Positions 16,115-25,507 of a DNA stretch of 64,000 nucleotides are shown here, in pieces. Position 1 is the stretch's first letter, and each line of letters opens with the position of its first letter. This stretch comes from Allorhizobium ampelinum S4 (GTDB lineage: Bacteria > Pseudomonadota > Alphaproteobacteria > Rhizobiales > Rhizobiaceae), in assembly GCF_000016285.1 (NCBI RefSeq), contig NC_011989.1, positions 2,917,001 through 2,981,000 of the forward strand. The letters are read 5' to 3'. The notes under the pieces were generated by a model. It searched no databases, was not told where the DNA came from, and was given only the letters and a program-made list of their open reading frames with translations. A program made the position numbers and the translations under genes.

Positions 16115-16696
16115 ATGATTGTAGGTGATTGCCGCGTTTTTGCGATCGAAAGCGACATCACCGATGCAATGGAAAGCCCTTCCCAATTGGCGTTGGGTTT
16201 CTTTGTCATTCACGTTGGCGGACGAATATTCGGAGTGAGGCAGCCTGACGCATCCTTGCTTGGATGCTCTTTCAACGAGATAGAACATAGGTTGCAGCGG
16301 CGCGGAATGCATGTGTTTGATAGGCTAGCCGATGTTAAGGCCGCCGACGTTACTGTTGCTTACCTTGATGCTCTTTATCGAGATCGTCCGCGAACGGATT
16401 ACTTCGGGCTTTCGCAGCACCAGTTCGTCAATACCTTACACTCGAGTGGTTCAATATGGGCTCCCGATGGAGATGAGGCATTTGATGACGGAAGCCATAT
16501 CTTGCAGTTCGACATGGGAAGCCGTGTGCGCATCATTGCCTTCTCGAATACAGAATCGCCTGACGACTTATCCGACACGGTCAGAGAGGAATGGATGGAT
16601 GCCGATCTTTTCTACGCCATTGTTTCTGGTTGGAAAACACTATTCACAGCGGACCGATCATCTCGGCTGAAAGCCAAAAGCCTTTCGATGGCTTGA
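16115..16696 (+). CDS. Imm42-family immunity-like protein, no toxin beside it
   Basis: 193 residues. It opens with MIVGDCRVFAIESDITDA, the MIVGDP-x-FAI start that I associate with Imm42 immunity proteins of polymorphic toxin systems, then LALGFFVIHVGGRIFGVRQPDASLL. No signal peptide or membrane helix, so cytoplasmic. In such systems the protein neutralises a cognate toxin delivered by a neighbouring cell. No toxin, Rhs or secretion gene is found within the visible 16 kb on either side; the gene is therefore an orphan. Its lower G+C wobble usage and isolation just after a repeat element suggest acquisition by transfer. The family call is moderate. Confidence 0.6.
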   Translation: MIVGDCRVFAIESDITDAMESPSQLALGFFVIHVGGRIFGVRQPDASLLGCSFNEIEHRLQRRGMHVFDRLADVKAADVTVAYLDALYRDRPRTDYFGLSQHQFVNTLHSSGSIWAPDGDEAFDDGSHILQFDMGSRVRIIAFSNTESPDDLSDTVREEWMDADLFYAIVSGWKTLFTADRSSRLKAKSLSMA

Positions 16697-16753
16697 CGTT
16701 GACGACGACATTCCAAAATCAGCAGAACTTGATTCTGAGAAAATCCCTGCCAA

Positions 16754-18028
16754 TCATGCCACCAGAACCAGCGCCAACAGCGACAGGACCAAGGCCGGGA
16801 TCATCACGACAGCGCCGATTTTCAGAAATTCCAGCGCGCCCATATGCAGGCCTTCGCGCCTGAGCGCCGATAGCCAGAGAATGGTGGCAAGCGAACCGGT
16901 CACCGACAGATTGGGGCCAAGATCGACCCCGATCAGCATAGCACCGGAAACAGTGCTGCCGACATGGGCGCCCTGCACCGTGGCACCGGCCACCAGACCG
17001 GCTGGAAGATTGTTGACGAGGTTGGAGAGGAAGCCGACCAGCAGGCCTGCCCCCATGGCCGCAGCCTTGGCATCGGCTGCGGCGGCCTCGGATAAATAAC
17101 GGGCAAGCAGCACCGTCAGCCCGGTCTTGTCCAGCGCTTCGACCAGCACGAACAGGCCCGCCACCAGCGGCAGCACGCTCCAGGACATGCCCTTCAGCGT
17201 CTCCCCCGGTCCCTGCCCGCTCAAGGCCAGCACCAGCACAGTGGTGAGCACCCCGGCAATAAAGGTCGGCAGGCCAAGGTCCAACCCCAGCGCCGACGCC
17301 GCCATCAGCACGACAGCCGTCAGGATAAGGCCCCAGCCGGCCAGCTTGGCACTGTGGGAGAGATGCGGCGTCTCAACCTGCTGATCCATTACCTCGGCGT
17401 GGATGGCGCGTCGCTGGCTCCAATAGAGCATGGCGAAGGTGACGACGATGGCCACCAGTGAGGGCAGCGCAAATGTGGCAAGCCAGGTGGAGAGTGGCGG
17501 CATTTCGCCACCACCGAAAATCACCAGATTGGCCGGATTGGAAATCGGCAGCACAAAACTCGCCGCATTGGCGATAAAGGCGCAAATCAGCAGATAGGGC
17601 ATCGGGTTCTTAAGCCTGGCCGCCTTGGTTGCCGCGTAGACCGCAGGGGTCAGCACCACTGCCGTCGCGTCGTTGGAGAGAAAGGCAGTGACCAAGACGC
17701 CGACACCATAGAGCAGCACGAACAGCCTGAGCGGCGACCCCTTGGCCCTTTGCGTCGCCAGCGCCGCCAGCCAATCGAACAGACCTTCGCGCCGCGCCAG
17801 TTCCGACAAAAGCATCATGCCGATCAGGAACAGGTAGACATCATAACCCTTGGCGACACCGGCCCAGGCATCGTTGATGCCGATCGCGCCCAAGCCGATC
17901 GCACCCAGGCCCAGAAGCACGATGGCACCCAGCACAGCCCAGATCGCCTCCGGCCAGCCAAAGGGCCGGCTGATAACGCCCAGAACGGAAAGGGCGCAAA
18001 CAGCCCAGGTCAGGTAAGTCGCGGTCAT
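16754..18028 (-). CDS. arsB: ArsB/NhaD-superfamily membrane pump (arsenite efflux type)
   Basis: 424 residues, about 11-12 membrane helices, inner membrane. Motifs typical of the ArsB/ion transporter superfamily are visible: FLSNDATAVVLTPAVYA (residues ~115-132), NAASFVLPISNPANLVIF and FLSNLVNNLPAGLVAG, the paired SNDAT/SNLVNN helix breaks that form the ion path. ArsB exports arsenite or antimonite; related NhaD proteins exchange Na+ and H+. The overall pattern with ISNPANL is closer to ArsB. There is no arsR, arsC or arsH nearby, so arsenic function rests on family alone. Divergent from an MFS gene with a 174-bp gap. Confidence 0.8.
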   Translation of the reverse strand: MTATYLTWAVCALSVLGVISRPFGWPEAIWAVLGAIVLLGLGAIGLGAIGINDAWAGVAKGYDVYLFLIGMMLLSELARREGLFDWLAALATQRAKGSPLRLFVLLYGVGVLVTAFLSNDATAVVLTPAVYAATKAARLKNPMPYLLICAFIANAASFVLPISNPANLVIFGGGEMPPLSTWLATFALPSLVAIVVTFAMLYWSQRRAIHAEVMDQQVETPHLSHSAKLAGWGLILTAVVLMAASALGLDLGLPTFIAGVLTTVLVLALSGQGPGETLKGMSWSVLPLVAGLFVLVEALDKTGLTVLLARYLSEAAAADAKAAAMGAGLLVGFLSNLVNNLPAGLVAGATVQGAHVGSTVSGAMLIGVDLGPNLSVTGSLATILWLSALRREGLHMGALEFLKIGAVVMIPALVLSLLALVLVA

Positions 18029-18202
18029 GAAACATCCGAAAAAGACGCGGCCGGAAGGAAGGCCAAGGAAAGGACTGGCAGGCAGACGCCGAGAACCGGC
18101 GGCAGATCAGATCTCCCATTTAGTCCAGGATACGCAAAGAGCAAGCGGCATGGAACAATTTTGCATTTGGCAAATTAACGAGGCGCCTGCCCCTGCCTAT
18201 TC

Positions 18203-19498
18203 ATGCTAAACTGCTGTTTTTTCAACCTTTCCGAAAGCGCGCCCGTGATCGCACAGTCCAAGATTGTCTCCGCGAGCCGCCGCTCGCTCATTGCCCTTGC
18301 CTTCCTCAACTTCTTTCTCGCCGATGCCCGTGACGGGCTGGGCCCGTTCCTTGATGGCTTCCTGGCAACCCATGGATGGTCGCCGATGACGCTGGGCATC
18401 ATCGCCACGATGGGTGGCGTGCTCGGCATGGTGGTCACGCCCCTGTTTGGCGCGGTTGTCGATGCAAGCCCCTATAAGCGGACCCTGATCATCCTGCCGG
18501 TCACACTCGTCACAGCCGCCGCACTGTGGACGCTGGCGAGCCCCGACAATCTGGCAGTGTTCGGCGGACAATCGGCAACGGCCCTGGTGGGCGCGGTGAT
18601 CGGCCCCGCCCTGATGGGGATGACACTGGGACTGGTCGGGGAAAGAGCTTTTTCCGACCAGGTCTCCCGCAATGAAGTCTGGAACCATACCGGCAATGTG
18701 TTTTCACTGGTCTGTATTTTCGTTCTCACCAGCTATTTCGGCCAGAACGGCGTTGTCTGGCTGATGATCGCCTCGGCGCTTGCCACCATCGCGGCGGTCC
18801 TGGCGATCCGGCCCCAGGAAATCGACCAGGACGTTGCCCGCGGGCTGAGTCATAAGGACAGATCGGCTGAGGATGAGGACGACGCCGTAGCCCAGCCTTC
18901 GGGCTATTCCATGCTGGTGCATAGTCGCGGGCTGATCGTACTCGCCCTCATCCTGATGATTTTCCATTTCGGCAATGCGCCGATCAGCCGATTGATCGCC
19001 CAGAATTTCTCCATCCAGCTCGACAGTCCGTTCAAGACCACCGCCATCACAACAGGCGTCTCGCAACTGGCGATGATCGTCGTCGCCTGCGCCGCACCGT
19101 GGATGATTGCAAGGTTTGGACTGCGATCGGTGTTTTTTATCGCTTTGATGGCTCTGCCGATCCGGGGCATGATCGCTGGTAGCTTTTCCAGCTTCGCCGC
19201 CATCTATCCGGTACAGATCCTGGATGGCATCGGCGCTGGCCTGATCGGCATCGCCACGCCGATTGCCGCAGAGCGCATCCTGTCCGGCTCCGGCCGTTTC
19301 AACGTTGGCCTAGGGGCCGTCATGACCGTCCAGGGCATCGGTGCATCATCCAGCAATGTCGTCGCTGGCTGGCTCACGCAGGAAGGCGGCTATTCGCTCG
19401 CCTATTTCGTTCATGGTGGTATCGCTGCCCTGGCACTGCTGCTGTTCGTCTTCAATCATAAGCAGGTCGCACCGGAACTGCCGGAGCATAGGCGGTAG
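18203..19498 (+). CDS. Major facilitator superfamily transporter
   Basis: 431 residues with 12 predicted membrane helices in two halves joined by a charged loop around residue 215-235 (DQDVARGLSHKDRSAEDEDD). The N-terminal ADARDGLGPFLDGFLATHGW and GVVTPLFGAVVDASPYKRTL after helix 2 is the usual loop 2-3 motif of MFS proteins. Secondary transporter in the inner membrane; substrate unknown. The ATG at 18203 has no clear Shine-Dalgarno and a GTG at 18245 or another downstream start may be used. The gene is divergent from arsB and ends before an unusual 18-bp hairpin. Confidence 0.82.
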   Translation: MLNCCFFNLSESAPVIAQSKIVSASRRSLIALAFLNFFLADARDGLGPFLDGFLATHGWSPMTLGIIATMGGVLGMVVTPLFGAVVDASPYKRTLIILPVTLVTAAALWTLASPDNLAVFGGQSATALVGAVIGPALMGMTLGLVGERAFSDQVSRNEVWNHTGNVFSLVCIFVLTSYFGQNGVVWLMIASALATIAAVLAIRPQEIDQDVARGLSHKDRSAEDEDDAVAQPSGYSMLVHSRGLIVLALILMIFHFGNAPISRLIAQNFSIQLDSPFKTTAITTGVSQLAMIVVACAAPWMIARFGLRSVFFIALMALPIRGMIAGSFSSFAAIYPVQILDGIGAGLIGIATPIAAERILSGSGRFNVGLGAVMTVQGIGASSSNVVAGWLTQEGGYSLAYFVHGGIAALALLLFVFNHKQVAPELPEHRR

Positions 19499-19536
19499 GG
19501 TGTTGGGACCGCTTAAAATTCATCAATAGAAATAGA

Positions 19537-19577
19537 CAGGGCATATCCGTGTTTGCACGAAACACGGATATGCCCTG
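19537..19577. other. 18-bp perfect hairpin between convergent genes
   Basis: CAGGGCATATCCGTGTTT (19537-19554) and its exact reverse complement (19560-19577) flank a 5-nt loop. It separates the plus-strand MFS gene and the minus-strand Pro/Glu-repeat gene. No T tract follows on either strand, so it is not a classical intrinsic terminator although it may act as a bidirectional one. Confidence 0.6.
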
Positions 19578-19638
19578 GTGACATCTCAGATCAGACGCTG
19601 CTCGGCTCAAGGCCGAGTTTAGTCGTCTGCGACAGTGA

Positions 19639-21786
19639 TTACCCGCCGCTGCGATTGTTGCCGAGCGCCGCCCATTCCTTGATGACGCTATCGAAGATCG
19701 GCTTGCCAGCCACCCCCTTGTCGAGGGTAATCAGCGCGCGGCGGCCGTTGCGATAGGTGACGGGAATGTCGATCCAGTCACGGCTGCGCAACAGATCGAC
19801 ATTGCGGGCCACCACTTCGGCAAAATCGTTGAAGGCGATCATGAACGTGTCGTCGGTGATCTTGGCAGGCACCGCCACGATCGGGTCGCCGCGATCCTGC
19901 TCGCTGGTTTTCATGGCAACGCGCTGGACACTGTCTATGCCGCCGCCCTCAAAATTCTGCGGCACCGAGAAGACGATTTCCATCAGGTGGCTGGCGGGAA
20001 GCGAGCTGTCGGTATTGCGCTTGAAGGTAATCAGCGCTGTCAGCCCCCGCTCAGGGATCGTCAGCTTGCCTTGGATTTCCGGTTCCGGCTTGCCGCTGTC
20101 GCCCGTCTCACGTCGGGCTTCCCAGACAATATAGCCCTGCACGGTGGTCGGCGTCGTCTGGCCGAGACGCTCTTCGTAGAGATAGGCCTTCTGGCCATTT
20201 TCCGGCACGGTAAACGGCGCACCCTGCACAGGCGTGGTGGTGGCTGGTGCACTGGCCGCACCGCCAGACACTGGCGCTGCCGGATTGGCCCCGCCATTCT
20301 GCTGGGCCACCGAACGGCCCTCGCCGCTATTGGCCGCAGCGTTTGAGGCCCCCTCATCCACTTCCGTACCATCAGGCATCAGCTTCTGGGTGAATTTCTG
20401 CCCCGCAGCCCCGGCATCGCCGGTTGATGCCGGAACGGTCGCCGGCTTTCCGGCATCCGCGCTGCCCGTCTGCGAAGACGGTGCGGATGCTGGTGTAGAG
20501 TCCTTCGAGGCAAACAATCCTGTAACGGTCTGCTTCAACCCGGCGATGGCACCCGGCAGATTGTCACGATGAGCATAGGCGTAGTAGCCACCGCCGCCGA
20601 TCAGCAGGATCAGCACACCAGTGATGATGTAAGGCGCGGTCCGGCGGGATTTCTTGGTACGCAGCCCAGCCTTCCTGTTGGCCTTTGCCAGCACGGCTGC
20701 CATGTCTTCCGAGGAATTGCTTCGGTCTGGCGCGGCGGCGCGCTGTTGCTTTTTAGCTGCCGCCGGTGGCACAGGCTGTGCAGCGACGAAATCATCGAAC
20801 CAGGCAGGATCTTCGCCTGCCTTGCTGGCAGAAGCTCCGTTGCGAACGGCCTTTTCATCGTTTCCGGATTCCTGGCCGGCAGGCGTGCCGAAGCTGGTAT
20901 TCTGATGCTTGTCGCTCCAGTCCAGAAGATCCTTCGGATCTTCATGACCAGCTTGCGAGAAGGAGCCACCCTGCGCCGCAGGCTGCTTGTTGTCGCGCAC
21001 GAAAGCGTCGAAAGCGCCCAGCGCCTCGGCTTCATCGAACACCGGCTGGCGTGCCGGTGGAATGGAGGGGTAGACTGCGGGCTTTTCTGCCTCTTCCTGG
21101 CGCGACTGCGGCTGTGCTTCAAAGGAATGGACAGGTGCAAGCGGAGCTGGCGTCGGCTCCAAATGGCTTTCCAGCCATTCGTCCATCGAATGTTTCTGTG
21201 GCGCAGAAGGCTTTACGGCTGGCGCTGGGGCCGCGGGCGCAGAAGACACGGCTGGCAGGACAGGCTCTTCATTCTCCCAAATAGCAGGCGGAATGCGCGC
21301 CGGTTCTGGCTTATAAGACTCCGGTTCCGGTTCATAAACCGGCTCAGGATCTGGTTCAGGCACATAGACAGGTGCTGGGGCAGGCGCAGGAACATAAGCC
21401 GGCTCAGGCTCATGAACAGGTTCTGGCCGGTGCACGTATTCGGGCTCATGCGCCGGTTCCTCAACAGGCGCCGGTTCATGGTAAACGGGTTCTGGTTCCG
21501 GCTCAGGTTCATAAGCCGGTGCTGGTTCATAAACCGGCTCCGGCTCATAGACATCCTCTTCCACCGCAGGAAGAGCCTCTGCATAATCTGCCTCGACCTC
21601 GGCAATCGCGGCGTCGAGCTTGTCCAGCTGGCGGCGCAGCATGTCTTCCGACGGCTTGGGTGTCATATTGTCCAGCTGCCGCATCACTGCGCCACGAGCC
21701 TTCTCATACACCTTTACGCGCATTTCCGGGGTATTGTTCGACAGGCCATCAACGGCGCGCCGAATAACTGCTACGAAATCTGCCAT
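19639..21786 (-). CDS. Pro/Glu-repeat membrane protein downstream of purA
   Basis: 715 residues from the ATG at 21786 (GAGAAAG upstream); an in-frame start 36 bp earlier is possible. Order of parts: a conserved helical N terminus (1-65, MADFVAVIRRAVDGLSNN...), a long low-complexity segment of EPEPVYEPAP-type repeats (about 75-170), a linker rich in Ala/Pro, one membrane helix after a KKSRR stop (APYIITGVLILLIGGGGYYAYAH), an Ala/Gly/Ser-rich spacer and a folded C-terminal domain (about 545-700) with beta-strand pattern. The topology puts the repeats in the cytoplasm and the C-terminal domain in the periplasm. It starts 60 bp after purA on the same strand and likely shares its transcript. I do not recognise a named function. 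Confidence 0.8.
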   Translation of the reverse strand: MADFVAVIRRAVDGLSNNTPEMRVKVYEKARGAVMRQLDNMTPKPSEDMLRRQLDKLDAAIAEVEADYAEALPAVEEDVYEPEPVYEPAPAYEPEPEPEPVYHEPAPVEEPAHEPEYVHRPEPVHEPEPAYVPAPAPAPVYVPEPDPEPVYEPEPESYKPEPARIPPAIWENEEPVLPAVSSAPAAPAPAVKPSAPQKHSMDEWLESHLEPTPAPLAPVHSFEAQPQSRQEEAEKPAVYPSIPPARQPVFDEAEALGAFDAFVRDNKQPAAQGGSFSQAGHEDPKDLLDWSDKHQNTSFGTPAGQESGNDEKAVRNGASASKAGEDPAWFDDFVAAQPVPPAAAKKQQRAAAPDRSNSSEDMAAVLAKANRKAGLRTKKSRRTAPYIITGVLILLIGGGGYYAYAHRDNLPGAIAGLKQTVTGLFASKDSTPASAPSSQTGSADAGKPATVPASTGDAGAAGQKFTQKLMPDGTEVDEGASNAAANSGEGRSVAQQNGGANPAAPVSGGAASAPATTTPVQGAPFTVPENGQKAYLYEERLGQTTPTTVQGYIVWEARRETGDSGKPEPEIQGKLTIPERGLTALITFKRNTDSSLPASHLMEIVFSVPQNFEGGGIDSVQRVAMKTSEQDRGDPIVAVPAKITDDTFMIAFNDFAEVVARNVDLLRSRDWIDIPVTYRNGRRALITLDKGVAGKPIFDSVIKEWAALGNNRSGG

Positions 21787-21845
21787 CCGTACTTTCTCGT
21801 GATCACCGGCCCAGGCCGACAAGACAAATTAATTCAACTCTAACC

Positions 21846-23144
21846 TTAATCCTCAAATGGATCGGTCACAAGTATGGTGTCGTCGCGTTCCGGGCTGGTG
21901 GACAGAAGGGCAACCGGCGCACCGATCAGCTCTTCCACCTGGCGGACATATTTGATCGCCTGGGCGGGAAGATCGGCCCATTTGCGCGCGCCGACGGTGG
22001 ATTCCTTCCAGCCTTCCAGCGTCACGTAAATCGGCTCGACCCGTGCCTGAGCGGCCTGGGCTGCCGGCAAATGGTCGATTTCCACACCATCCAGCTTGTA
22101 GCCGACGCAGATCTTCAGCTCGTCCAATCCATCGAGAACATCGAGCTTGGTCAGGGCGATGCCGGTAATGCCATTGGTGGCCACCGACTGGCGCACCAGC
22201 GCCGCATCGAACCAGCCGCAACGGCGTTTACGGCCGGTGACCGTGCCGAATTCATGACCTTTTTCCCCAAGAAACTGGCCGACCTCGTCGGTCAGCTCGG
22301 TCGGGAACGGGCCTTCACCAACGCGGGTCGTATAGGCCTTGGTAATGCCAAGGATATAGCCGAGCGAGCCTGGCCCCATGCCGGAGCCTGCCGCTGCCTG
22401 TCCTGCAACGGTGTTGGACGAGGTCACGAAGGGATAGGTGCCGTGGTCGATATCGAGCAGCGAACCTTGCGCGCCTTCAAACAGGATACGGGCACCGCGA
22501 CGGCGCTCCTTGTCCAGCATCAACCAGACGGTTTCGCGGAAGGGCAGAACCTTGTCGGCCACCGACAGCAGCTCTTCCATGATCGTCGAATGTTCAACCT
22601 CAGGCGCGCCAAAACCACGGCGAAGCGCGTTGTGGTGCGGCAGGATACGGGCAACTTTCTCGGCCAGACCTTCCGGATCGGCCAGATCCATCACACGGAT
22701 AGCACGGCGGCCAACCTTGTCTTCATAGGCCGGGCCGATGCCGCGCCGCGTGGTACCGATCTTGGTGCCGCTATTGGTGGCGGCGTCTTCGCGCATGCCA
22801 TCCAGTTCGCGGTGCAGCGACAGGATCAGCGTCGCGTTGTCGGCGATGCGCAGATTGTCAGGTGTTACGGTGACGCCCTGGGCGGCCAGCTTGGCAATTT
22901 CGGCGATCAGCGCATGCGGATCGACCACGACACCATTGCCGATCACTGCCATCTTGCCGGGGCGCACAACGCCTGAGGGCAGCAGCGACAATTTATAGGA
23001 AATGCCGTCGATGACCAGCGTATGACCGGCATTGTGACCGCCCTGGAAGCGCACGACCACGTCAGCGCGCTCCGACAGCCAGTCCACGATCTTGCCTTTG
23101 CCTTCGTCACCCCATTGGGAGCCAACCACCACGACATTCGTCAT
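21846..23144 (-). CDS. purA: Adenylosuccinate synthetase
   Basis: Catalyses GTP-dependent joining of IMP and aspartate, the first committed step of AMP synthesis, in the cytosol. 432 residues, the normal length. [16 protein letters not shown] (8-23) is the GTP P-loop, HNAGHTLVI binds [17 protein letters not shown] and [12 protein letters not shown] are further signatures, and [16 protein letters not shown] and the final [13 protein letters not shown] complete the fold. The upstream region on the minus strand carries the DMT gene in the opposite direction 378 bp away. A Pro/Glu-repeat membrane protein follows after 60 bp. Confidence 0.97.
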   Translation of the reverse strand: MTNVVVVGSQWGDEGKGKIVDWLSERADVVVRFQGGHNAGHTLVIDGISYKLSLLPSGVVRPGKMAVIGNGVVVDPHALIAEIAKLAAQGVTVTPDNLRIADNATLILSLHRELDGMREDAATNSGTKIGTTRRGIGPAYEDKVGRRAIRVMDLADPEGLAEKVARILPHHNALRRGFGAPEVEHSTIMEELLSVADKVLPFRETVWLMLDKERRRGARILFEGAQGSLLDIDHGTYPFVTSSNTVAGQAAAGSGMGPGSLGYILGITKAYTTRVGEGPFPTELTDEVGQFLGEKGHEFGTVTGRKRRCGWFDAALVRQSVATNGITGIALTKLDVLDGLDELKICVGYKLDGVEIDHLPAAQAAQARVEPIYVTLEGWKESTVGARKWADLPAQAIKYVRQVEELIGAPVALLSTSPERDDTILVTDPFED

Positions 23145-23430
23145 TTCAAAATCCTGTCTTTACGCCTCAAGCGTACCTTCGCCTCGCGACAGCGCTGGCG
23201 GTTGATAAAGCCGTAAGCCGTCACACGTTCTGTCTGCTGCACGCCGCCATTCTCCCTGAAGCAGATGGTCCTGAACAGGTTTCCAGTCAAGGCAGCGCGT
23301 TTTCGCGCCTGCGCGTCCCCAAACCCGCGCATCTATACTGTGTTGTTTTGCGGAAAGCGACACGTTTATGCGCGTTAATCCGGCTTTTTGCATGGCAGAG
23401 ACATATGACGGTGCAACACAATTTTACGAT

Positions 23431-23472
23431 TGCATAATTCCTGAAATCGATTCCGGTTTCAGGAATTATGCA
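23431..23472. repeat. Dispersed intergenic palindrome, copy A2 (16-bp perfect arms)
   Basis: TGCATAATTCCTGAAA (23431-23446) and TTTCAGGAATTATGCA (23457-23472) are exact reverse complements around a 10-nt loop. It shares its outer arms with the weaker copy at 372-413. It lies 50 bp before the DMT transporter start in the 377-bp purA/DMT intergenic region, of which the rest shows nothing definite. Confidence 0.75.
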
Positions 23473-23521
23473 GTAGTCACACTGCATCGAAATTGGCGAC
23501 GCGCAGAGGTTGAACGATCAG

Positions 23522-24415
23522 ATGCAAATCAGAGCCTATGCCTATCTGGTGCTGACAACCTTGTTCTGGGGCGGCAATGCCGTGGCGGGCAAGCTGGCCG
23601 TTGGCCACATCAGCCCGATGATGCTGAATCTTGGCCGCTGGTCGCTGGCCTTGACGCTGCTGCTGGCCGTTTCCTCTCGCCAGATCAAGGCGGATTGGCC
23701 GGTGGTGCGCCGCCATATTCCCTTGCTGCTGGCGCTCGGCGCCATTGGCTATACAGGTTTTAACGGCTTTCTCTATTCAGCGCTGAAATACACCTCCGCC
23801 GTGAATGGCGCTATTGAGCAGGGCGGCATTCCCGTGCTGATCTTCCTGTTGAATTTCCTGCTGTTTCGGATTGCCGCCTCCGCCATCCAGATTGCCGGCT
23901 TCCTGATCAGCTTCATTGGCGTTGCGCTGACGGCAGGCCATGGCGACCTGATGGCGCTTTTGTCGCTGCGGCTGAATTTCGGCGATACGCTGATGCTGCT
24001 GGCGGTGCTCTGCTATGCGATCTTTACCGTGGCGCTGCGCTGGAAGCCGGAACTGCACTGGAAGACGCTGATGGCCGCCCTCGCCTTCGGGGCAGCGCTG
24101 GCCTCCCTGCCGCTGGTTGCCTGGGAAGCCAGCAATGGCAGCCTGATCACACCCGATACCACCGGCTGGGCGCTGATCCTGTTTTGCGGGCTCCTGCCAT
24201 CCCTGGTGTCGCAAACACTCTATATATCAGGGGTCAATATGATCGGCGCCAACCGGGCTGGTCTGTTCATCAATCTCGTGCCGGTGTTCGGCACCATCTT
24301 GTCGGTCGCCGTGGTCGGTGAAAAGCTGGAAGGTTTTCACATGCTGGCGCTCAGCCTGGTGATCGGCGGCATTGCGCTAGCCGAGTGGGGCAAACCGCAA
24401 ACGACTGCCCGCTAA
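23522..24415 (+). CDS. EamA/DMT-family inner-membrane transporter
   Basis: 297 residues with ten predicted helices arranged as two EamA repeats. YLVLTTLFWGGNAVAGKLAVGH at the start and GLLPSLVSQTLYISGVNMIGANRAGLFINLVPVFGTILSV near the end are the conserved cores of each repeat in drug/metabolite transporters. Substrate unknown; many rhizobial members export amino acids or metabolites. I place the start at ATG 23522, with GAGG 12 nt upstream; a TTG at 23510 is in frame but lies directly against that site. Ten bp separate its stop from the stop of the convergent phosphatase gene. Confidence 0.85.
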   Translation: MQIRAYAYLVLTTLFWGGNAVAGKLAVGHISPMMLNLGRWSLALTLLLAVSSRQIKADWPVVRRHIPLLLALGAIGYTGFNGFLYSALKYTSAVNGAIEQGGIPVLIFLLNFLLFRIAASAIQIAGFLISFIGVALTAGHGDLMALLSLRLNFGDTLMLLAVLCYAIFTVALRWKPELHWKTLMAALAFGAALASLPLVAWEASNGSLITPDTTGWALILFCGLLPSLVSQTLYISGVNMIGANRAGLFINLVPVFGTILSVAVVGEKLEGFHMLALSLVIGGIALAEWGKPQTTAR

Positions 24416-24424
24416 GGGCAAACT

Positions 24425-25204
24425 CTAGATCAGGCTCGTATGTCCATCGGCAATCCGCAAAACTGCGAGGCGTCCTGAGGCATAGGCGCCGGTATCGATG
24501 CCGATCCGGTTCTTGCCGAAGGTGACCGCATCGGTCGGGGTATGTCCATGTACAACCGTATAGGGCAGCTCCGGACCACGACCGAGAAAGGGTTCGCGGA
24601 TCCACATCAGATCGTCATCGGCCTGGGCTTCCAGCGCGACGCCCGGCTTCAGGCCTGCATGCACGAACAGAAATTGCCCGACCTTGAGCATGACCGGTAG
24701 GGATTTCAGCCAGGCATAATGGCTTTCAGGAATGGCCCGTGCCAGTTCCGAAGAGAGCCCCTTGAAACTGCCGGCCTGGTGCAAGGCATGATCGATATCG
24801 ATGCCATAGGAATAAAGCGTGGCCGCCGCGCCGAAATCCAGCCAGCGCCGTCCAGCCGAAGGATCGTCGAGAAAATGGCAGAACACATCGTCATGATTGC
24901 CGCACAGCGATACCCGCTCGAAACCGGGTGCCAGCGGTGCCATCAGGTGGTCGATCACCCGGCGCGAGGACGGCCCACGATCGACATAGTCACCCAGCAT
25001 GACAATCAGCTTGGGACCATCGATACTGCCGGCATCGTGCAGGATACGGCATTCCGCTTCCAGCAACTCAGCATAGCAACCATGCACATCCCCCACCGCA
25101 TAGATCGCGGAAAACGCCTTGGGATCGATATCCACACGACTACGCATGCCAGCCACACCGGTTTCCGATCCGACGTCGAGAAATTTACGCAACAACTTTA
25201 TCAT
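24425..25204 (-). CDS. PPP-type serine/threonine phosphatase (metallophosphoesterase)
   Basis: 259 residues from ATG 25204 (GGAA six nt upstream). The calcineurin-like metal-binding motifs appear in order: GDVHG (38-42), GDYVDRG (71-77), GNHD (about 101-104), and the later HAGL and GHTPT histidine motifs. This set is typical of bacterial PPP phosphatases such as PrpA/PphA and of rhizobial ApaH-like enzymes. Cytoplasmic, two-metal enzyme; protein substrate or diadenosine tetraphosphate cannot be told apart. The gene is single, between convergent DMT and divergent creatininase genes. Confidence 0.87.
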   Translation of the reverse strand: MIKLLRKFLDVGSETGVAGMRSRVDIDPKAFSAIYAVGDVHGCYAELLEAECRILHDAGSIDGPKLIVMLGDYVDRGPSSRRVIDHLMAPLAPGFERVSLCGNHDDVFCHFLDDPSAGRRWLDFGAAATLYSYGIDIDHALHQAGSFKGLSSELARAIPESHYAWLKSLPVMLKVGQFLFVHAGLKPGVALEAQADDDLMWIREPFLGRGPELPYTVVHGHTPTDAVTFGKNRIGIDTGAYASGRLAVLRIADGHTSLI

Positions 25205-25507
25205 AATGGTTCCAGCTTCCCGCAACCGTTTTACGCCTGTCACAAGCGCTTCTCAACCACGCGCAGGGCCAATCGTGATAATTACCAATCATTAAGGTTA
25301 ATACCGGTTCGAATCGCTCGCTTTTCGGCATCGCGGCGCGCGCAAATCGATGCTTTTCCGCGACACGAACAGAGCTTATCCCTAGGACTATGAGAGAAAA
25401 ATGGATCCCAGCTTTCGTAAAAAGACGAGCGATTACAAAAAGATCAAAAATTCCATCTGATCCAATATCAACTTTGATCGATTTTAGACAATCAATGGGG
25501 AAGCATC

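Noticed and set aside
20569..21843. 424-codon plus-strand frame opposite the Pro/Glu-repeat gene
   Set aside because: It is the reverse of the Pro/Glu repeats, giving Arg/Trp/Phe-rich nonsense; no homology pattern.
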